From Prolixibacteraceae bacterium (lineage in GTDB: Bacteria > Bacteroidota > Bacteroidia > Bacteroidales > Prolixibacteraceae): a stretch of 64,000 nucleotides of DNA. Positions 52,873 to 63,142 of this stretch are shown here, one piece after another. The stretch is from positions 1 through 64,000 of the forward strand of contig JABGRN010000013.1 in assembly GCA_018648265.1 (NCBI GenBank). Direction: 5' to 3'. The first letter of the stretch is position 1. Every line of letters starts with the position of its first letter. Position numbers and translations under genes: made by a program. The notes under the pieces were generated by a model. It had not been told where the DNA came from, searched no databases, and saw only the letters and a list, made by a program, of their open reading frames with translations.

Positions 52873-53466
52873 ATTTGGATATACATTATAAAAGTTATTA
52901 AACTAAAAAGATATATATCTGAAATGACTTTTCGGAATTGGATAATATTTGTTTGGTTTTAACCTTTTCATAACAGTTGAGCTGAGTTGTTTAGTAATTG
53001 CTAGTTTTAATAACATTCTAATTGTCATATAGTTCAAAACAAATATAAATTGATTCTTGATATTAGATCTACGTTTCAGGAAAGGAGCGCTTCTCTCATT
53101 TTTCGGAAGAATTGAAGCTTAATAAATAACATAGTTTTTGATAAATGGTTCATTATCATCTTACTGTTGAGATTGATGATTAAGTTTCTTTTAATTCGGA
53201 GAGGATCATCTCCAAAAGCATTTTTTTATCCCTTATTCCGGGTAGGGGAACAAAAGCACTCTGTACAAATTGTTCAGTTTATTTGTGCTGAAACATTTAA
53301 TTGTTTTTTATAGTTTGAAGTTTTAACTGGCTTAATATTTCGATGAATTCTATTGAATTAGATTTTATTTCAGCAAGTGTTTGAGATTCAGCTTTTGCAA
53401 ATACTAGTGTAAAAAATAAACCAGATTATAACTTCAATCTATGGTATTTATGCAACTTCTATTTTT
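52873..53466. other. Intergenic region with shared element and possible gene remnant
   Basis: 594 bp. The right part (about 53150-53420, minus strand) contains stretches that read like protein but lack a start and are broken by stops (for example LFFTLVFAKAESQTLAEIKS and QSAFVPLPGIRDKKMLLEMI). This may be decayed coding DNA. At 53009-53037 lies the element shared with the MpaB upstream region. Confidence 0.4.
53009..53037. promoter_or_regulatory. Shared upstream element, copy 2
   Basis: AATAACATTCTAATTGTCAT followed by ATAGTTCAA, 137-165 bp upstream of the FIST gene, 27/29 identical to 50606-50634. The stretch between element and gene also shows looser similarity in both cases (AAAGATATxTATxxGAAA next to each start). 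Confidence 0.55.
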
Positions 53467-53817
53467 TTAAATGCCAAGAAAGTAGGAATATGATTTTACA
53501 TCTAATCCTTGTAACGAATTCTGAACTTCCTCTGATAAATTACCATAAATATCGCCGGTTAAAGTTGAAATCTGTAGTAGTTGCCCAAGTAGTTCGCCAA
53601 CATTTCCCATATGAATCATTAATGCAGCAGAGTCGGCGTACGATTCCAGTACGTGGCATTTGCTTCCATCGGTGTTAAAATACCAATCGTATTGCGAACA
53701 GGTTTTTCCCTTTTCTTTTTCCTGCACCACCGCAACGCATTGTTCAGCAATACTTTTAAACTTCTCTGTTTCGCCTTCTTGAATATGAAATTTAGCTGTT
53801 AAATGAATTTGTCTCAT
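53467..53817 (-). CDS. Antibiotic-biosynthesis-monooxygenase (ABM/YgiN-like) protein
   Basis: 116 residues with one ferredoxin-like ABM fold: FHIQEGETEKFKSIAEQCVA, SQYDWYFNTDGSKCHVLESY and DSAALMIHMGNVGELL. This fold occurs in quinol monooxygenases and heme-degrading enzymes, and also in non-catalytic proteins. No partner gene is adjacent. Confidence 0.8.
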   Translation of the reverse strand: MRQIHLTAKFHIQEGETEKFKSIAEQCVAVVQEKEKGKTCSQYDWYFNTDGSKCHVLESYADSAALMIHMGNVGELLGQLLQISTLTGDIYGNLSEEVQNSLQGLDVKSYSYFLGI

Positions 53818-54139
53818 TATTTAAAAATTTAATTATAACGAAAGCAAGTTAAAATATTTTTTAATAAAATACAAATATATCTTTATATGTTTATTAGTGA
53901 AAAAAGTTGTAACTCAGTGGAGTATCTGTAAGAAATTATATTGAAAAAAATATCCAGGACTTTAAAAGAATGAGCATTTTGAATTTGTCCAGTGAGAGTA
54001 GGAGTAGGTAATTTGTATTTTTTGTGAGAATAACAACTCATATTTGTCAGGTTCTTTTCTTTAATGGTTTTAATACAAAACCTAACAAATTAGCCAAAGG
54101 GGTAAAAGGAATATTCTAATTAAAAATGAGGCGCACTTT
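53818..54139. other. Intergenic, no feature seen
   Basis: 322 bp of AT-rich DNA between the ABM gene and yccF. No open frame, tRNA, repeat or clear hairpin was noticed. Confidence 0.5.
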
Positions 54140-54508
54140 TTAAACTACCCGCCGTCCAAATGGTGTAAGTGCCAACGATGCCATTTTAAAATGTTGTTTT
54201 CCCCATGGAAATCCGATTATTGTAATCGAAAGTAAAATACCAAAAAACAGGTGAGTCAGTGCAATCCAGATTCCGCCAATAAAAAACCAAATAACATTCA
54301 TAACCGTTGATAAACATCCGGGGGCGTAATCCATGTACTCAATTTTTTGTCCGAATGGCCACAAAGCCAGCACTCCAAGTTTGAAAGCCTGTAGCCCAAA
54401 AGGGATACCAATAATTGTAATGCAAAGTGCCAATCCAGCAAAAATGTATTCTAAAAAAATGGCAAAACCGCCAAAAACCAACCAAATAATGTTTCCAAGT
54501 ATTTTCAT
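54140..54508 (-). CDS. yccF: YccF-family inner-membrane protein
   Basis: 122 residues with three or four hydrophobic segments and the duplicated YccF motif: ITIIGIPFGLQAFKLGVLAL and ITIIGFPWGKQHFKMASLAL, each followed by PFG. The function of the YccF (DUF307) family is not known. It follows the PD40 lipoprotein gene by 2 bp. Confidence 0.92.
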   Translation of the reverse strand: MKILGNIIWLVFGGFAIFLEYIFAGLALCITIIGIPFGLQAFKLGVLALWPFGQKIEYMDYAPGCLSTVMNVIWFFIGGIWIALTHLFFGILLSITIIGFPWGKQHFKMASLALTPFGRRVV

Positions 54509-54510
54509 AA

Positions 54511-55518
54511 TTATTCGTTTTCAGTAAAGGTAGCTTTTTCTTTTAAATCCGCTATAAAACCCGCTTTCACCCAGTAGATATTTGAGTTCCCGTTTTCAGG
54601 AGTGTTGTGCATTTTAACCAAATTATCCAAAGTTAGTTTCTCTTTCATTGATGGTTCTGAACGTGTTGACATAAAAAAGAAATACTTACCATCTGGAGAA
54701 AAGCTGGCTGAATATTCGTTTCCGCCAGGTGTATTGATTTTCTCACCCAGATTTAATGGATTGCTCCAGCCTTTTCCTTTGTCAAAAAACGAAATATAAT
54801 AATCGGTTGCTCCATAAGAATCAGGCATTCCGAAAGTTGGGATAATGATAAAACTTTCGTCTTTGGCAATGGTTGCATTAAATCTGGCAAGCCCGGCATT
54901 CACTTCAACGGGAAGTTTCTCAGGTTTTTGAGATTTCCCATTTTGAAATTCAGATTTGTAAATAAATCCTTCTCTGGTTTCAGCATTCTCACGGGCGAAA
55001 TATAAATTCCCATTTTCAGCTACAGTGGGAAAAAACTCTGAATCGGCTGAATTTATAGTTGAATCGAGTTTGTAAGGTTCGCCCCAAAAATTGTTTTCGC
55101 GTTCGGCTACCCAAATATCAGTTACAAATCGGTTTGTGGCTGTAAACTCATTTCCTTTATTTGTCACAAAAAATAGTCTTTCTCCATCTGGCGAGACAAA
55201 AGGTTCAATAAAAATAAATTCAGGATTTTGTGCAAAAGGTACAACTTCCGCTTGAGTCCAGCCTTCTTCTGTTTCTTTGCAGAATAGAATTGTAGAAAAG
55301 GTTGAAGTGCCAATATTTTTTCCAAAATAAATTTCCTTTCCATCGGGTGTAAAAGTAATATCGCGGGTGGCAATACCATCGTTTACAATTCCTGGCGCAA
55401 AAAGTTCGGGTGAATTTCCCGGTAAATTTTGGCCTAAATAGGGGCCGATTAATTTTTGATCAGATTGAGAACAACTAAAAAGGAGAACAATTATGATGGA
55501 CAAATAAATATATTTCAT
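54511..55518 (-). CDS. PD40/TolB-like beta-propeller lipoprotein
   Basis: 335 residues. Lipobox LLFSC (Cys16). Repeated WD40-like blades with the PD40 signature: ITFTPDGKEIYFGKN, PFVSPDGERLFFVTNK, ATIAKDESFIIIP and ASFSPDGKYFFFMSTR. Such lipoproteins are anchored in the outer or inner membrane and bind peptides, carbohydrates or other proteins. Member of a three-gene run with the Gly-zipper protein and yccF. Confidence 0.88.
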   Translation of the reverse strand: MKYIYLSIIIVLLFSCSQSDQKLIGPYLGQNLPGNSPELFAPGIVNDGIATRDITFTPDGKEIYFGKNIGTSTFSTILFCKETEEGWTQAEVVPFAQNPEFIFIEPFVSPDGERLFFVTNKGNEFTATNRFVTDIWVAERENNFWGEPYKLDSTINSADSEFFPTVAENGNLYFARENAETREGFIYKSEFQNGKSQKPEKLPVEVNAGLARFNATIAKDESFIIIPTFGMPDSYGATDYYISFFDKGKGWSNPLNLGEKINTPGGNEYSASFSPDGKYFFFMSTRSEPSMKEKLTLDNLVKMHNTPENGNSNIYWVKAGFIADLKEKATFTENE

Positions 55519-55519
55519 A

Positions 55520-55945
55520 CTAATTCATTTTCAGAAAAAATATTAAACCAAGAACCAGAATGCCAATTAATACAGTAATAATACCAATAATTAGAGGTAA
55601 TTTTTTATTTGGGGATTGAGGATAAGAATGCAATTGTGGATTTAATCTTCGTTCTTCTTCCTCTTTCTTTTTAAAAGCACTCCCAAATGCAACTCCCATC
55701 GAAACTCCAATTCCCATTCCGATTGCAATACCCATTCCAATATTATCCAGGGCAACACCAATAGCAACCCCGGTTCCCATTCCAATGGCAATTCCAATCC
55801 CCATTCCTTTTCCCATGGCGTCGCCAGAAGTTGAGTTTTCTGTCCGATAAGAATCGGATTTATTTTGTTTTATAAGAAAGATAATAAGAAACAGAATTAA
55901 TACTATTGCAACAATTACTGCGATTAAAATAAATGGGATATCCAT
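55520..55945 (-). CDS. Membrane protein with long glycine-zipper segment
   Basis: 141 residues: N-terminal TM helix (FILIAVIVAIVLILFLIIFL), short polar linker, a Gly-xxx-Gly region at about 45-92 (GKGMGIGIAIGMGTGVAIGV and GMGIAIGMGIGVSMGVAFG) and a C-terminal TM helix (LPLIIGIITVLIGILVLGLI). Repeated GxxxG tends to pack helices tightly and may form oligomeric pores. Function unknown; 1 bp upstream of the PD40 lipoprotein gene. Confidence 0.75.
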   Translation of the reverse strand: MDIPFILIAVIVAIVLILFLIIFLIKQNKSDSYRTENSTSGDAMGKGMGIGIAIGMGTGVAIGVALDNIGMGIAIGMGIGVSMGVAFGSAFKKKEEEERRLNPQLHSYPQSPNKKLPLIIGIITVLIGILVLGLIFFLKMN

Positions 55946-57280
55946 ATTTTTTGTTTTATTGGTACTTAGATAAAAGTAAAATTACAAAAAAACACTCGTA
56001 ATTTCTAAAGTCAAAAAGTCTGTACAGATTTTGTCCCTAAATATTAATTCGTACTGTTTATTACAATGATTGCCTTTAATAGTTCTTTATTTTTTCAATG
56101 GGAAAGTATAAGTTGTAATCTAAAAAACACAAATGGGAGCTATTCTTTTACGAATAGCCCCCATTCACTTGAGGCAACCGAAGTCTCCTCACGTGCCAGG
56201 CTACGGTTATTACGCTTGGCGTTGATTATCTTCTCAGATAACTTCTGCCCTGTACCTTTGGTTGAGCTTTCTACGGCTTAAACTTTCCGGTAGTCCATTT
56301 TGCATTCCGGTTTGCTTTCCTGGACAAAGTGTCTTTTCAGTGTACTTAGCATCATCCTTTCGGATTTTGCTTTTTCAACAACATTCCTGGGTTTCCCCTT
56401 TTATGTTGTGCAGTATTGCTTTTAAAAGCCGAAACTTTTTTGCTTCCTGCCTGACGACCCAATCATGAAAGAACTTCTGGATTTTCTTTCAGCTGATTGC
56501 CTGAACTTTGATATTCCAGTTTATCTCGTTCAAACTTCGGTTTTTCCAGTGTACCACCCCGAAGGATGAGATGAAACGATTCCGGGTTCAACTAAGAAAC
56601 TTTCTCGTCTCTACACTTTTAAACAGCATTTTATGGCTCACCTGATGAATCAAACCTACATTATTTATATTAATCAGAGAAGGGTTTTGCAACTGTTTGT
56701 ATCCACGAATAATTAACGGTTGTTATTAACAATTGTTGAAAAAGTTTATTTCATATCAAAAATAATGGAACTAATCAGTGTGCCAAAAGGTAATTTTGAT
56801 GAGGATTTTAATAATTGTAACTAAATACCTTTAATATCAATTGTTCTTCAATATGCCGTATAGCAAATTTTGAAATTAAAATGGTTAATGACGATACAGC
56901 AAAGAAGCATAATGTGCAAATTGAAAGTTTGCGACATTTTGTTGTCAAATCGATATAATTATTTTATGAACTTTGTTAATAGCTATTAAACAAAGTATCA
57001 CAAAAATTATAATAGCTATTGGAAGTTATTAAGAAAACTCAGATTTTTACTATGGGTTTTTGAAATTAATATGTCGGAAAAAAATTATCTAAAATCGATG
57101 CAATTGATTAATTTTTATGTTGAACTATTCGTTTTTTAATCAAAACCACTCAAAACTTAACATTATGTAATTTTAAATCTATTAAGATTAAAAAAAAATA
57201 AGGTGCCTCTACAAAATAGAAATCATAATTAGTTATATTAGCAATATTAAAAATTGTTTTAACCTCATTTCAAAAAAAAA
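55946..57280. other. 1.3-kb region without an assigned gene; GC-richer block inside
   Basis: The outer parts are AT-rich and featureless. The block at about 56150-56620 has visibly higher GC and, on the minus strand, several overlapping short frames that read like coding DNA broken by stops (for example ILRGGTLEKPKFERDKLEY and ERMMLSTLKRHFVQESKPE). It may be a decayed gene or insertion. I could not identify the family. Confidence 0.4.
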
Positions 57281-60200
57281 ATGAAAAACAATATCAATAT
57301 TATCCGATTTATTTCATTCTTTTTCGTTTTAATTCTTTTCAATTTAGTTATTAATATTGAAAGCAGTTTTGGCATCGTTGGCCATGCTTTTAATAGTGAT
57401 ATTACTTTGAATTTGGATTCTGAATCTGGCAATGGCTGCGAAATAATCATTACAAATGATAGTCAAATAAAAGGAATTTGGGGAGATTCATGTAATGTAT
57501 ATAAGATAAGTAGCGACGTTAGGGTCAAAAGTGGGGATACATTAATTATTTTGCCTGGTACAAAAATTTTGTTCGAGGCCGAAACATCGCTTACAATTCA
57601 GGAAAATGCAAAATTTATTGCGGTAGGAAATTCTATCGATTCGATAATTTTTAGAGGTATAGATCCGGTTTTTCCATGGTCAGGAATTCAATTTGAAGGT
57701 TCTTTATCACCGGAAATTAAATACTGTAAATTTTCGGATACAGGATTGGATGAAGACCGGCTGGTGCTTGCTGCATTACATTTCGAAGAAATCTCAGATA
57801 GTTTTAATGAGTTATCAAATTGTTCATTTCAAAGTAACAGGAATGGGGCAGTTTATATAAGTAATTTTAATAAAAGGGAATTTAAATTATCTGATATAAA
57901 AATTGATGATTGTCAAGGTATTGCAATTTCAATCGATGGAGGTAATTTCTATGATAAACTTGCATTCGAAAACATTGAAATAAATGGTGTAAATGAAAAT
58001 ATTGCTTTAACCGGTTTGGACATATCGGATTGTGGGGAGATAAAATGTTTAGAATTTAAAAACATAAAAATTAGCGGTTGCGAAGATAAAAAGATAGATT
58101 CAAAATATAGGTTAGATAACGAAGGATCAGCAATTTATGTGGATAGGTTTATTGAAATTGAAAAAGTAAAAATTGATTCATTATTTTTAAGCAGAAACGA
58201 AGCATTAACAAGTGTGTTATTTGTTCATTCTAACGATTCAATAATAATCAATAAATTAAACATACAGGAATGTGAAGCCAAAAAAGGGGCATCTAATTTC
58301 CTATGTAGGTTTTTAGAAATTAATAATTCAATTTTTGAAAATTGTAAACCACTGAATAATGATTTAGAAGGAGGTGCAATTTTATTCGATGCAATAGGGA
58401 ATGAAAAACAAAATAAAGCCGCATTATCAATTAGCAACTCAGGTTTTTTTAATAATGAAAACAAAAACCGGAACGGGAATGCAATAAACATTAATAACCC
58501 TGATTTAGGATTTGATAAAATAGAGATAAATAATACAGCATTTCGGAATAATAAATCCGTTGGTTCAAATAAAGGATCTGGTGGTGTGTTTGCTGTTACA
58601 GCCCTTAATATCGATACGTTAATGTTTAAAAACTGTGTTTTCGAAGATAACATTGCCCGGGATAATGGTGGGGCAATATATTTAAATCTTTCTGAATCTG
58701 CGGATTATAATGAAATTTGTGATAATAGGTTCGATAATAATATTGCTGGAAAATCGGGTGGCGTTATTTCTATAAATGCAAAGGATATTGGGAATTTTGA
58801 ATTTATAAATGACACAATTAACGGGAATTTTGCAACCGACGATGGTGGTATAATTAACATTGTTTCCGATAAGCTGGGATTATTAAATTTATGCAGCAAT
58901 ATATCGGAAATAGATACTTTTTGTTTTAGTAAAAACGGAAGCGGGGGATTTGCAAATATTGATGTTGACATTATAAAAGAAGTCAATATAAAAGAAAATA
59001 ACAATTTAAATACCTGGGCAAAACTTGATGGAGGTTTTATTAATTTGGCTTATGTAAAATCTGATATTGATTCCATTTTAATAAATAATAATACGGGGAT
59101 TTATAGCCGAAGTATTGATGGTGATGGTGGATTTATGAAAATTTCTGGCGATACTTTGCTGAGTTTTGAATTTAAATCGAATGAAATTATTCAACTAAAA
59201 GCCCAAAATGGAGGTTTTATTTCAGCAGAATTTGAAAAAGCAGAAAATTTTATTGGATCGGATAACATAATTGACGAAACCGACGTGTCGGGAAATGGGG
59301 GTGTTTTGTCTTTATCGGTTGGGGAATTAAAAAACAGATTTGAATTTTTGAGGAACAACGTTAAAAAAATAAATGCTCTTGGCGATGGAGGATTGTGTTT
59401 TATAAATGCAAACTCTGTTCAAAAATCAATCAATTTTAATGAAAATAAGGTAGATTCTATTAAGTCGCTTGGTTCTGGCGGAGTGCTTTTTTTGGGCGCA
59501 TTAAATGATTCATGCAAAGTAGGGGAATATTTGGAATTTAAGGGGAACACTATAAATTATTCAGAATCGAAAAACCTTGGTGGTATTATTTATTCAAATG
59601 CTAATATCAATGATGGAATTAAAATAGAAAGCAATAATATTAGCGAGGTGTTAACTGAAAATTCAGGTGCCTATTATTTTAACGATTTTTCAAATTCAGA
59701 CGAGCCGATTAAATATATTTATGTTAAAAACGAGAACGAAAATATCGAGCCTGTTTCAAATATAAGCAAAAATGGAAATGGGGGTGTTTTTTGGATTGAA
59801 TCAAACAGGGATATTAATCAATTGGAAATTACAGGTAATAATTTTAATAAGGTAGAATCAGTTGAAGGTTCGGGCGGTGGCTTTTTTATTGAAGCACCAA
59901 CAGTTTTGGATCTAAAAATAGATTCGAATAATATTGAAAAAGCCATTGCCGGTAAAAATGGGGGTTTTATTTGTTTAAATACAGATGCGATCCATTCAAC
60001 AGAAATTCTATCGAATAATGTTACTGATACTTCAGGGGCCGTTGGGTTTGGTGGATTTGCCTGTTTTTCAAAATGCGATTTAGTTGACACTTTTATGTTT
60101 GAAAATAATACTATTGATGGTTTGGTTTATGCACAAAACGGAGGGATATTGTTTATTGGGGATATCGATACGACCCAGATACCATTGTTTAAAGGGTTGA

Positions 60201-63130
60201 GCATTAAAAATAATGTAATGCGTGCAAATAGTATTGTTGAGAATAACGGAGGATATTTTTATTTGAAGGGAAATGTTCAAGAAGATTTTGCATTTTTTGG
60301 AAATGAGTTTTATGGTTCTGCTGACGTTACTAATTATGGAGGTATTTTATTCTGGCATAACAATTATGAGCTCACCGTTCCTGAAAATAATTTACCATTG
60401 GAATCAATTTTCTTTCAGTCGAATAAAATTTTCAAAAATAATAATCGCATAAAGTGTAAACGAGGGGGATTTGTTTATTTAGATGGTGTATTAAATTTAA
60501 ATGAAATTGGTTTTGTTGATAATTCTTTTGATTGTGATTCAATAATTTATAATGAACATGAAGCTGAAGGTAGTGGCGGAATAGTAAATATTTTCGGGGA
60601 CAATATTTCGATCGATAATGTTTTATTTAAAAACAATAATTATTCTGGAATTATTTCAGGCAAGTCTGATTTTTCAAAAGGTGGTATCTTGAATTTTAAC
60701 GCAAATTTGAATAATAACTTAACAATAATGCAAGATTCTTTATTCGGGTCTGCTTCTGTTGGCACAGGAGGTGCATTTAATATTGAAAATAATTCAGATG
60801 CTGTAATCACTTGTAAAATCACCCAAAGTTCTTTTAAAGAATTAAATACCCATAAATCGAACGGGGCATTAATAAACCTGAAATCTCAAAATATCGATAC
60901 TTTACAATTTAAGGGAAATGTTTTAAATACTTTTAATACCGAGGGGAGTTCGGCGGTTTTTGTAAATAGTTCAAATATTGACAGGATTTTAAGTGAAGAA
61001 AATAAATTTACAGGTTCTTCAAAAAACAATGGGGGTGTTTATAATATTAGCTCGTTTGATGAAAGTACTTCAAAAATTAATTCTGTCTCGTCGGTAAGGG
61101 ATACTTTTGAAAATTGTCATTCAAAAGATGGAAGTGGCGGGGCTTTTTATTTTAATGTAGATGAGATTGATGATATTGCAATATATTCTCCTTATATAAA
61201 CGAGGTTACAGCAAAATTGAACGGTGGATTTTTATGTTTGGAAGATAATACCAGATTGTTGGATTTTAAATTTAATGAATCAGAAAACATAAAAAATGTT
61301 GAAGCAAAATCGGGACATGGAGGGATGTTTTATTTCAATAATTCGGTAAACAGTATTAAGTTCATTACTAATAAAATGGAAAATATTTCTGCTGGGAAAA
61401 ACGGTGGCGTATTTTATTTTAATGGAAAAATAAATATTGTCCACATTTATAATAGTACTATTAAAAATGTTTTTTCCGGAGATAACGGAGGTGTGGTTTA
61501 TTTTAACGGAGACAAGGATTCGTCTGAAATTGAGTTCAAAAATAACTTTGTAAGTAACGGCCCAAATTCAGAAAGTAGTTTAAATGGCGGAATCATGTTT
61601 TGTACTAACTTGAAAGAATTGCATATGTCCAATAATAAAGATTTGAGTTCTATTAATGTAAAGGGGCTTGGAGGGACATTATACGCCGATGATATTGAGG
61701 AGATTTATATAGATAATAATTCTTACATTTCTAATGTTGCGGGTTTAAAAGGGGGGGCAGTTTATATTTCCCAGGCACAAAATTTAGAAATTAAAAACAA
61801 TAAATTTACCTCAAATGAAGCAGGGGAAAGCGGTGGTGCGATTTATGTTACAAATACCAAAAATATCGATTCTGAAAATAACAAGTTTAATTCTAATGTT
61901 GCTACAAAAAAAGGAGGGGCAGTGTTTGCCCAGGGGACTTCAGCTAATATGAGTTCCGATATTTTAATTTATAATTCAGCCCACGATGGTGGGGCAATTT
62001 ACTTTGAATCGGTAGAAGGGGGAATTTACGATTCAAAATTTGAATACAACTTTTTGGAAAATAAAGATCAGGATGGGCTTGAATTAAAAGGAGGTGCCTT
62101 ATTTGTTGATATTAGTACAAGCAAGCTCGATATACACGATTGTAGTTTTGGCTATCATACTTTGGCAGAACAGGGAGGTGCAATTTACGCTAAATCGGGT
62201 AAGTTAAATTTTATAAGAAGTTCGTTTTTTAAAAATCAAGCCCGGAAAAAAGGAAGTGCTGTTTATCTTTTAAAAGATGCGGCAAATTCTTCATTTTATA
62301 ATTGTTTATTCGATGATAACAATAATACTACTAAACCGATATTAAAAAGTGTATGGGATGACGAAGACAGGGCTGTAATTAATGCTCAGATTGGAGTTTC
62401 AAACGATTCGATTAAAGTTGTCAACTGTACTTTTAATAAAGGGAACCTTTTTGCAATTGGGTTAGAAAAAGTAACAACCACGCCTACTTTGGGACGATGT
62501 ATTATTAAAAATAGTATTGTATTCAATTTTAACGATGCAGGTTTTGTTTCGGTGTACGATCCTGGTAATTTAAGAAAAATTGATTTTTGTAATTTAAGCC
62601 GTGCCGATGTGAAACTTTCTGGTGATTCATGTATTTACGGCGATCCCGGATTTGATACAATCGTTGAAAATTGTTTTATTTTAAAAGAGGGGTCACAATG
62701 TATTGACAGAGGTGATACATTGGAATTGTATAATGATCTTTTGGAAACCGGGTGTCAGAAGGGAACTGTTCGAAATGATTTGGGCGTGTCCGGAGGCCCG
62801 TTTGCCATGTGCGATTGCACAACTCCATTAGCCGTTAATATAAAAACACCCAAGGAAATTGGATGGGAAAATGACGCTGATTTTGGGATTAATCTATACC
62901 CAAACCCTGCTACTCATTCAATAAATGTTCAATTGGGCGAGTTTTACGGTTTAGATGTTTTTATTGAAGTATTTACAATAACCGGAGTGGTTTTAGATAA
63001 TATTGTTTTCAAAAAACCTATTCAGGGAGAAATTAAAAGCATCGATTTAAATGGGTTTCAAACGGGAACATATTTTTTGAGGATAAGAAATAATAAATAT
63101 ACCGTTGCAAAACAGTTTGTGGTAATGTAA
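57281..63130 (+). CDS. Giant Pmp-like beta-helix surface protein with T9SS sorting domain
   Basis: 1949 residues. Signal peptide 1-31. From about residue 60 to 1790 the protein is a ladder of roughly 40 short repeats, each with a 'GG[AVIF] + aromatic/aliphatic' turn (GGAIYL, GGVFYF, GGFINL) and a nearby FxxN (FKNN, FDNN), the pattern of chlamydial polymorphic membrane proteins and of right-handed beta-helices. A final segment with GDPGFD...SQCIDRGD resembles the choice-of-anchor Q ending of such helices. Residues about 1873-1949 (INLYPNPATHSINVQLG ... GTYFLRIRNNKYTVAKQFVV) are a type A T9SS C-terminal domain, so it is secreted by the type IX system and attached to the surface. Confidence 0.9.
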   Translation: MKNNINIIRFISFFFVLILFNLVINIESSFGIVGHAFNSDITLNLDSESGNGCEIIITNDSQIKGIWGDSCNVYKISSDVRVKSGDTLIILPGTKILFEAETSLTIQENAKFIAVGNSIDSIIFRGIDPVFPWSGIQFEGSLSPEIKYCKFSDTGLDEDRLVLAALHFEEISDSFNELSNCSFQSNRNGAVYISNFNKREFKLSDIKIDDCQGIAISIDGGNFYDKLAFENIEINGVNENIALTGLDISDCGEIKCLEFKNIKISGCEDKKIDSKYRLDNEGSAIYVDRFIEIEKVKIDSLFLSRNEALTSVLFVHSNDSIIINKLNIQECEAKKGASNFLCRFLEINNSIFENCKPLNNDLEGGAILFDAIGNEKQNKAALSISNSGFFNNENKNRNGNAININNPDLGFDKIEINNTAFRNNKSVGSNKGSGGVFAVTALNIDTLMFKNCVFEDNIARDNGGAIYLNLSESADYNEICDNRFDNNIAGKSGGVISINAKDIGNFEFINDTINGNFATDDGGIINIVSDKLGLLNLCSNISEIDTFCFSKNGSGGFANIDVDIIKEVNIKENNNLNTWAKLDGGFINLAYVKSDIDSILINNNTGIYSRSIDGDGGFMKISGDTLLSFEFKSNEIIQLKAQNGGFISAEFEKAENFIGSDNIIDETDVSGNGGVLSLSVGELKNRFEFLRNNVKKINALGDGGLCFINANSVQKSINFNENKVDSIKSLGSGGVLFLGALNDSCKVGEYLEFKGNTINYSESKNLGGIIYSNANINDGIKIESNNISEVLTENSGAYYFNDFSNSDEPIKYIYVKNENENIEPVSNISKNGNGGVFWIESNRDINQLEITGNNFNKVESVEGSGGGFFIEAPTVLDLKIDSNNIEKAIAGKNGGFICLNTDAIHSTEILSNNVTDTSGAVGFGGFACFSKCDLVDTFMFENNTIDGLVYAQNGGILFIGDIDTTQIPLFKGLSIKNNVMRANSIVENNGGYFYLKGNVQEDFAFFGNEFYGSADVTNYGGILFWHNNYELTVPENNLPLESIFFQSNKIFKNNNRIKCKRGGFVYLDGVLNLNEIGFVDNSFDCDSIIYNEHEAEGSGGIVNIFGDNISIDNVLFKNNNYSGIISGKSDFSKGGILNFNANLNNNLTIMQDSLFGSASVGTGGAFNIENNSDAVITCKITQSSFKELNTHKSNGALINLKSQNIDTLQFKGNVLNTFNTEGSSAVFVNSSNIDRILSEENKFTGSSKNNGGVYNISSFDESTSKINSVSSVRDTFENCHSKDGSGGAFYFNVDEIDDIAIYSPYINEVTAKLNGGFLCLEDNTRLLDFKFNESENIKNVEAKSGHGGMFYFNNSVNSIKFITNKMENISAGKNGGVFYFNGKINIVHIYNSTIKNVFSGDNGGVVYFNGDKDSSEIEFKNNFVSNGPNSESSLNGGIMFCTNLKELHMSNNKDLSSINVKGLGGTLYADDIEEIYIDNNSYISNVAGLKGGAVYISQAQNLEIKNNKFTSNEAGESGGAIYVTNTKNIDSENNKFNSNVATKKGGAVFAQGTSANMSSDILIYNSAHDGGAIYFESVEGGIYDSKFEYNFLENKDQDGLELKGGALFVDISTSKLDIHDCSFGYHTLAEQGGAIYAKSGKLNFIRSSFFKNQARKKGSAVYLLKDAANSSFYNCLFDDNNNTTKPILKSVWDDEDRAVINAQIGVSNDSIKVVNCTFNKGNLFAIGLEKVTTTPTLGRCIIKNSIVFNFNDAGFVSVYDPGNLRKIDFCNLSRADVKLSGDSCIYGDPGFDTIVENCFILKEGSQCIDRGDTLELYNDLLETGCQKGTVRNDLGVSGGPFAMCDCTTPLAVNIKTPKEIGWENDADFGINLYPNPATHSINVQLGEFYGLDVFIEVFTITGVVLDNIVFKKPIQGEIKSIDLNGFQTGTYFLRIRNNKYTVAKQFVVM

Positions 63131-63142
63131 AAAATAATAGAT

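Noticed and set aside
53130-53430. Small gene downstream of the ABM protein
   Set aside because: Coding-like stretches are in separate frames, with stops and no start codon; described as a possible remnant only.
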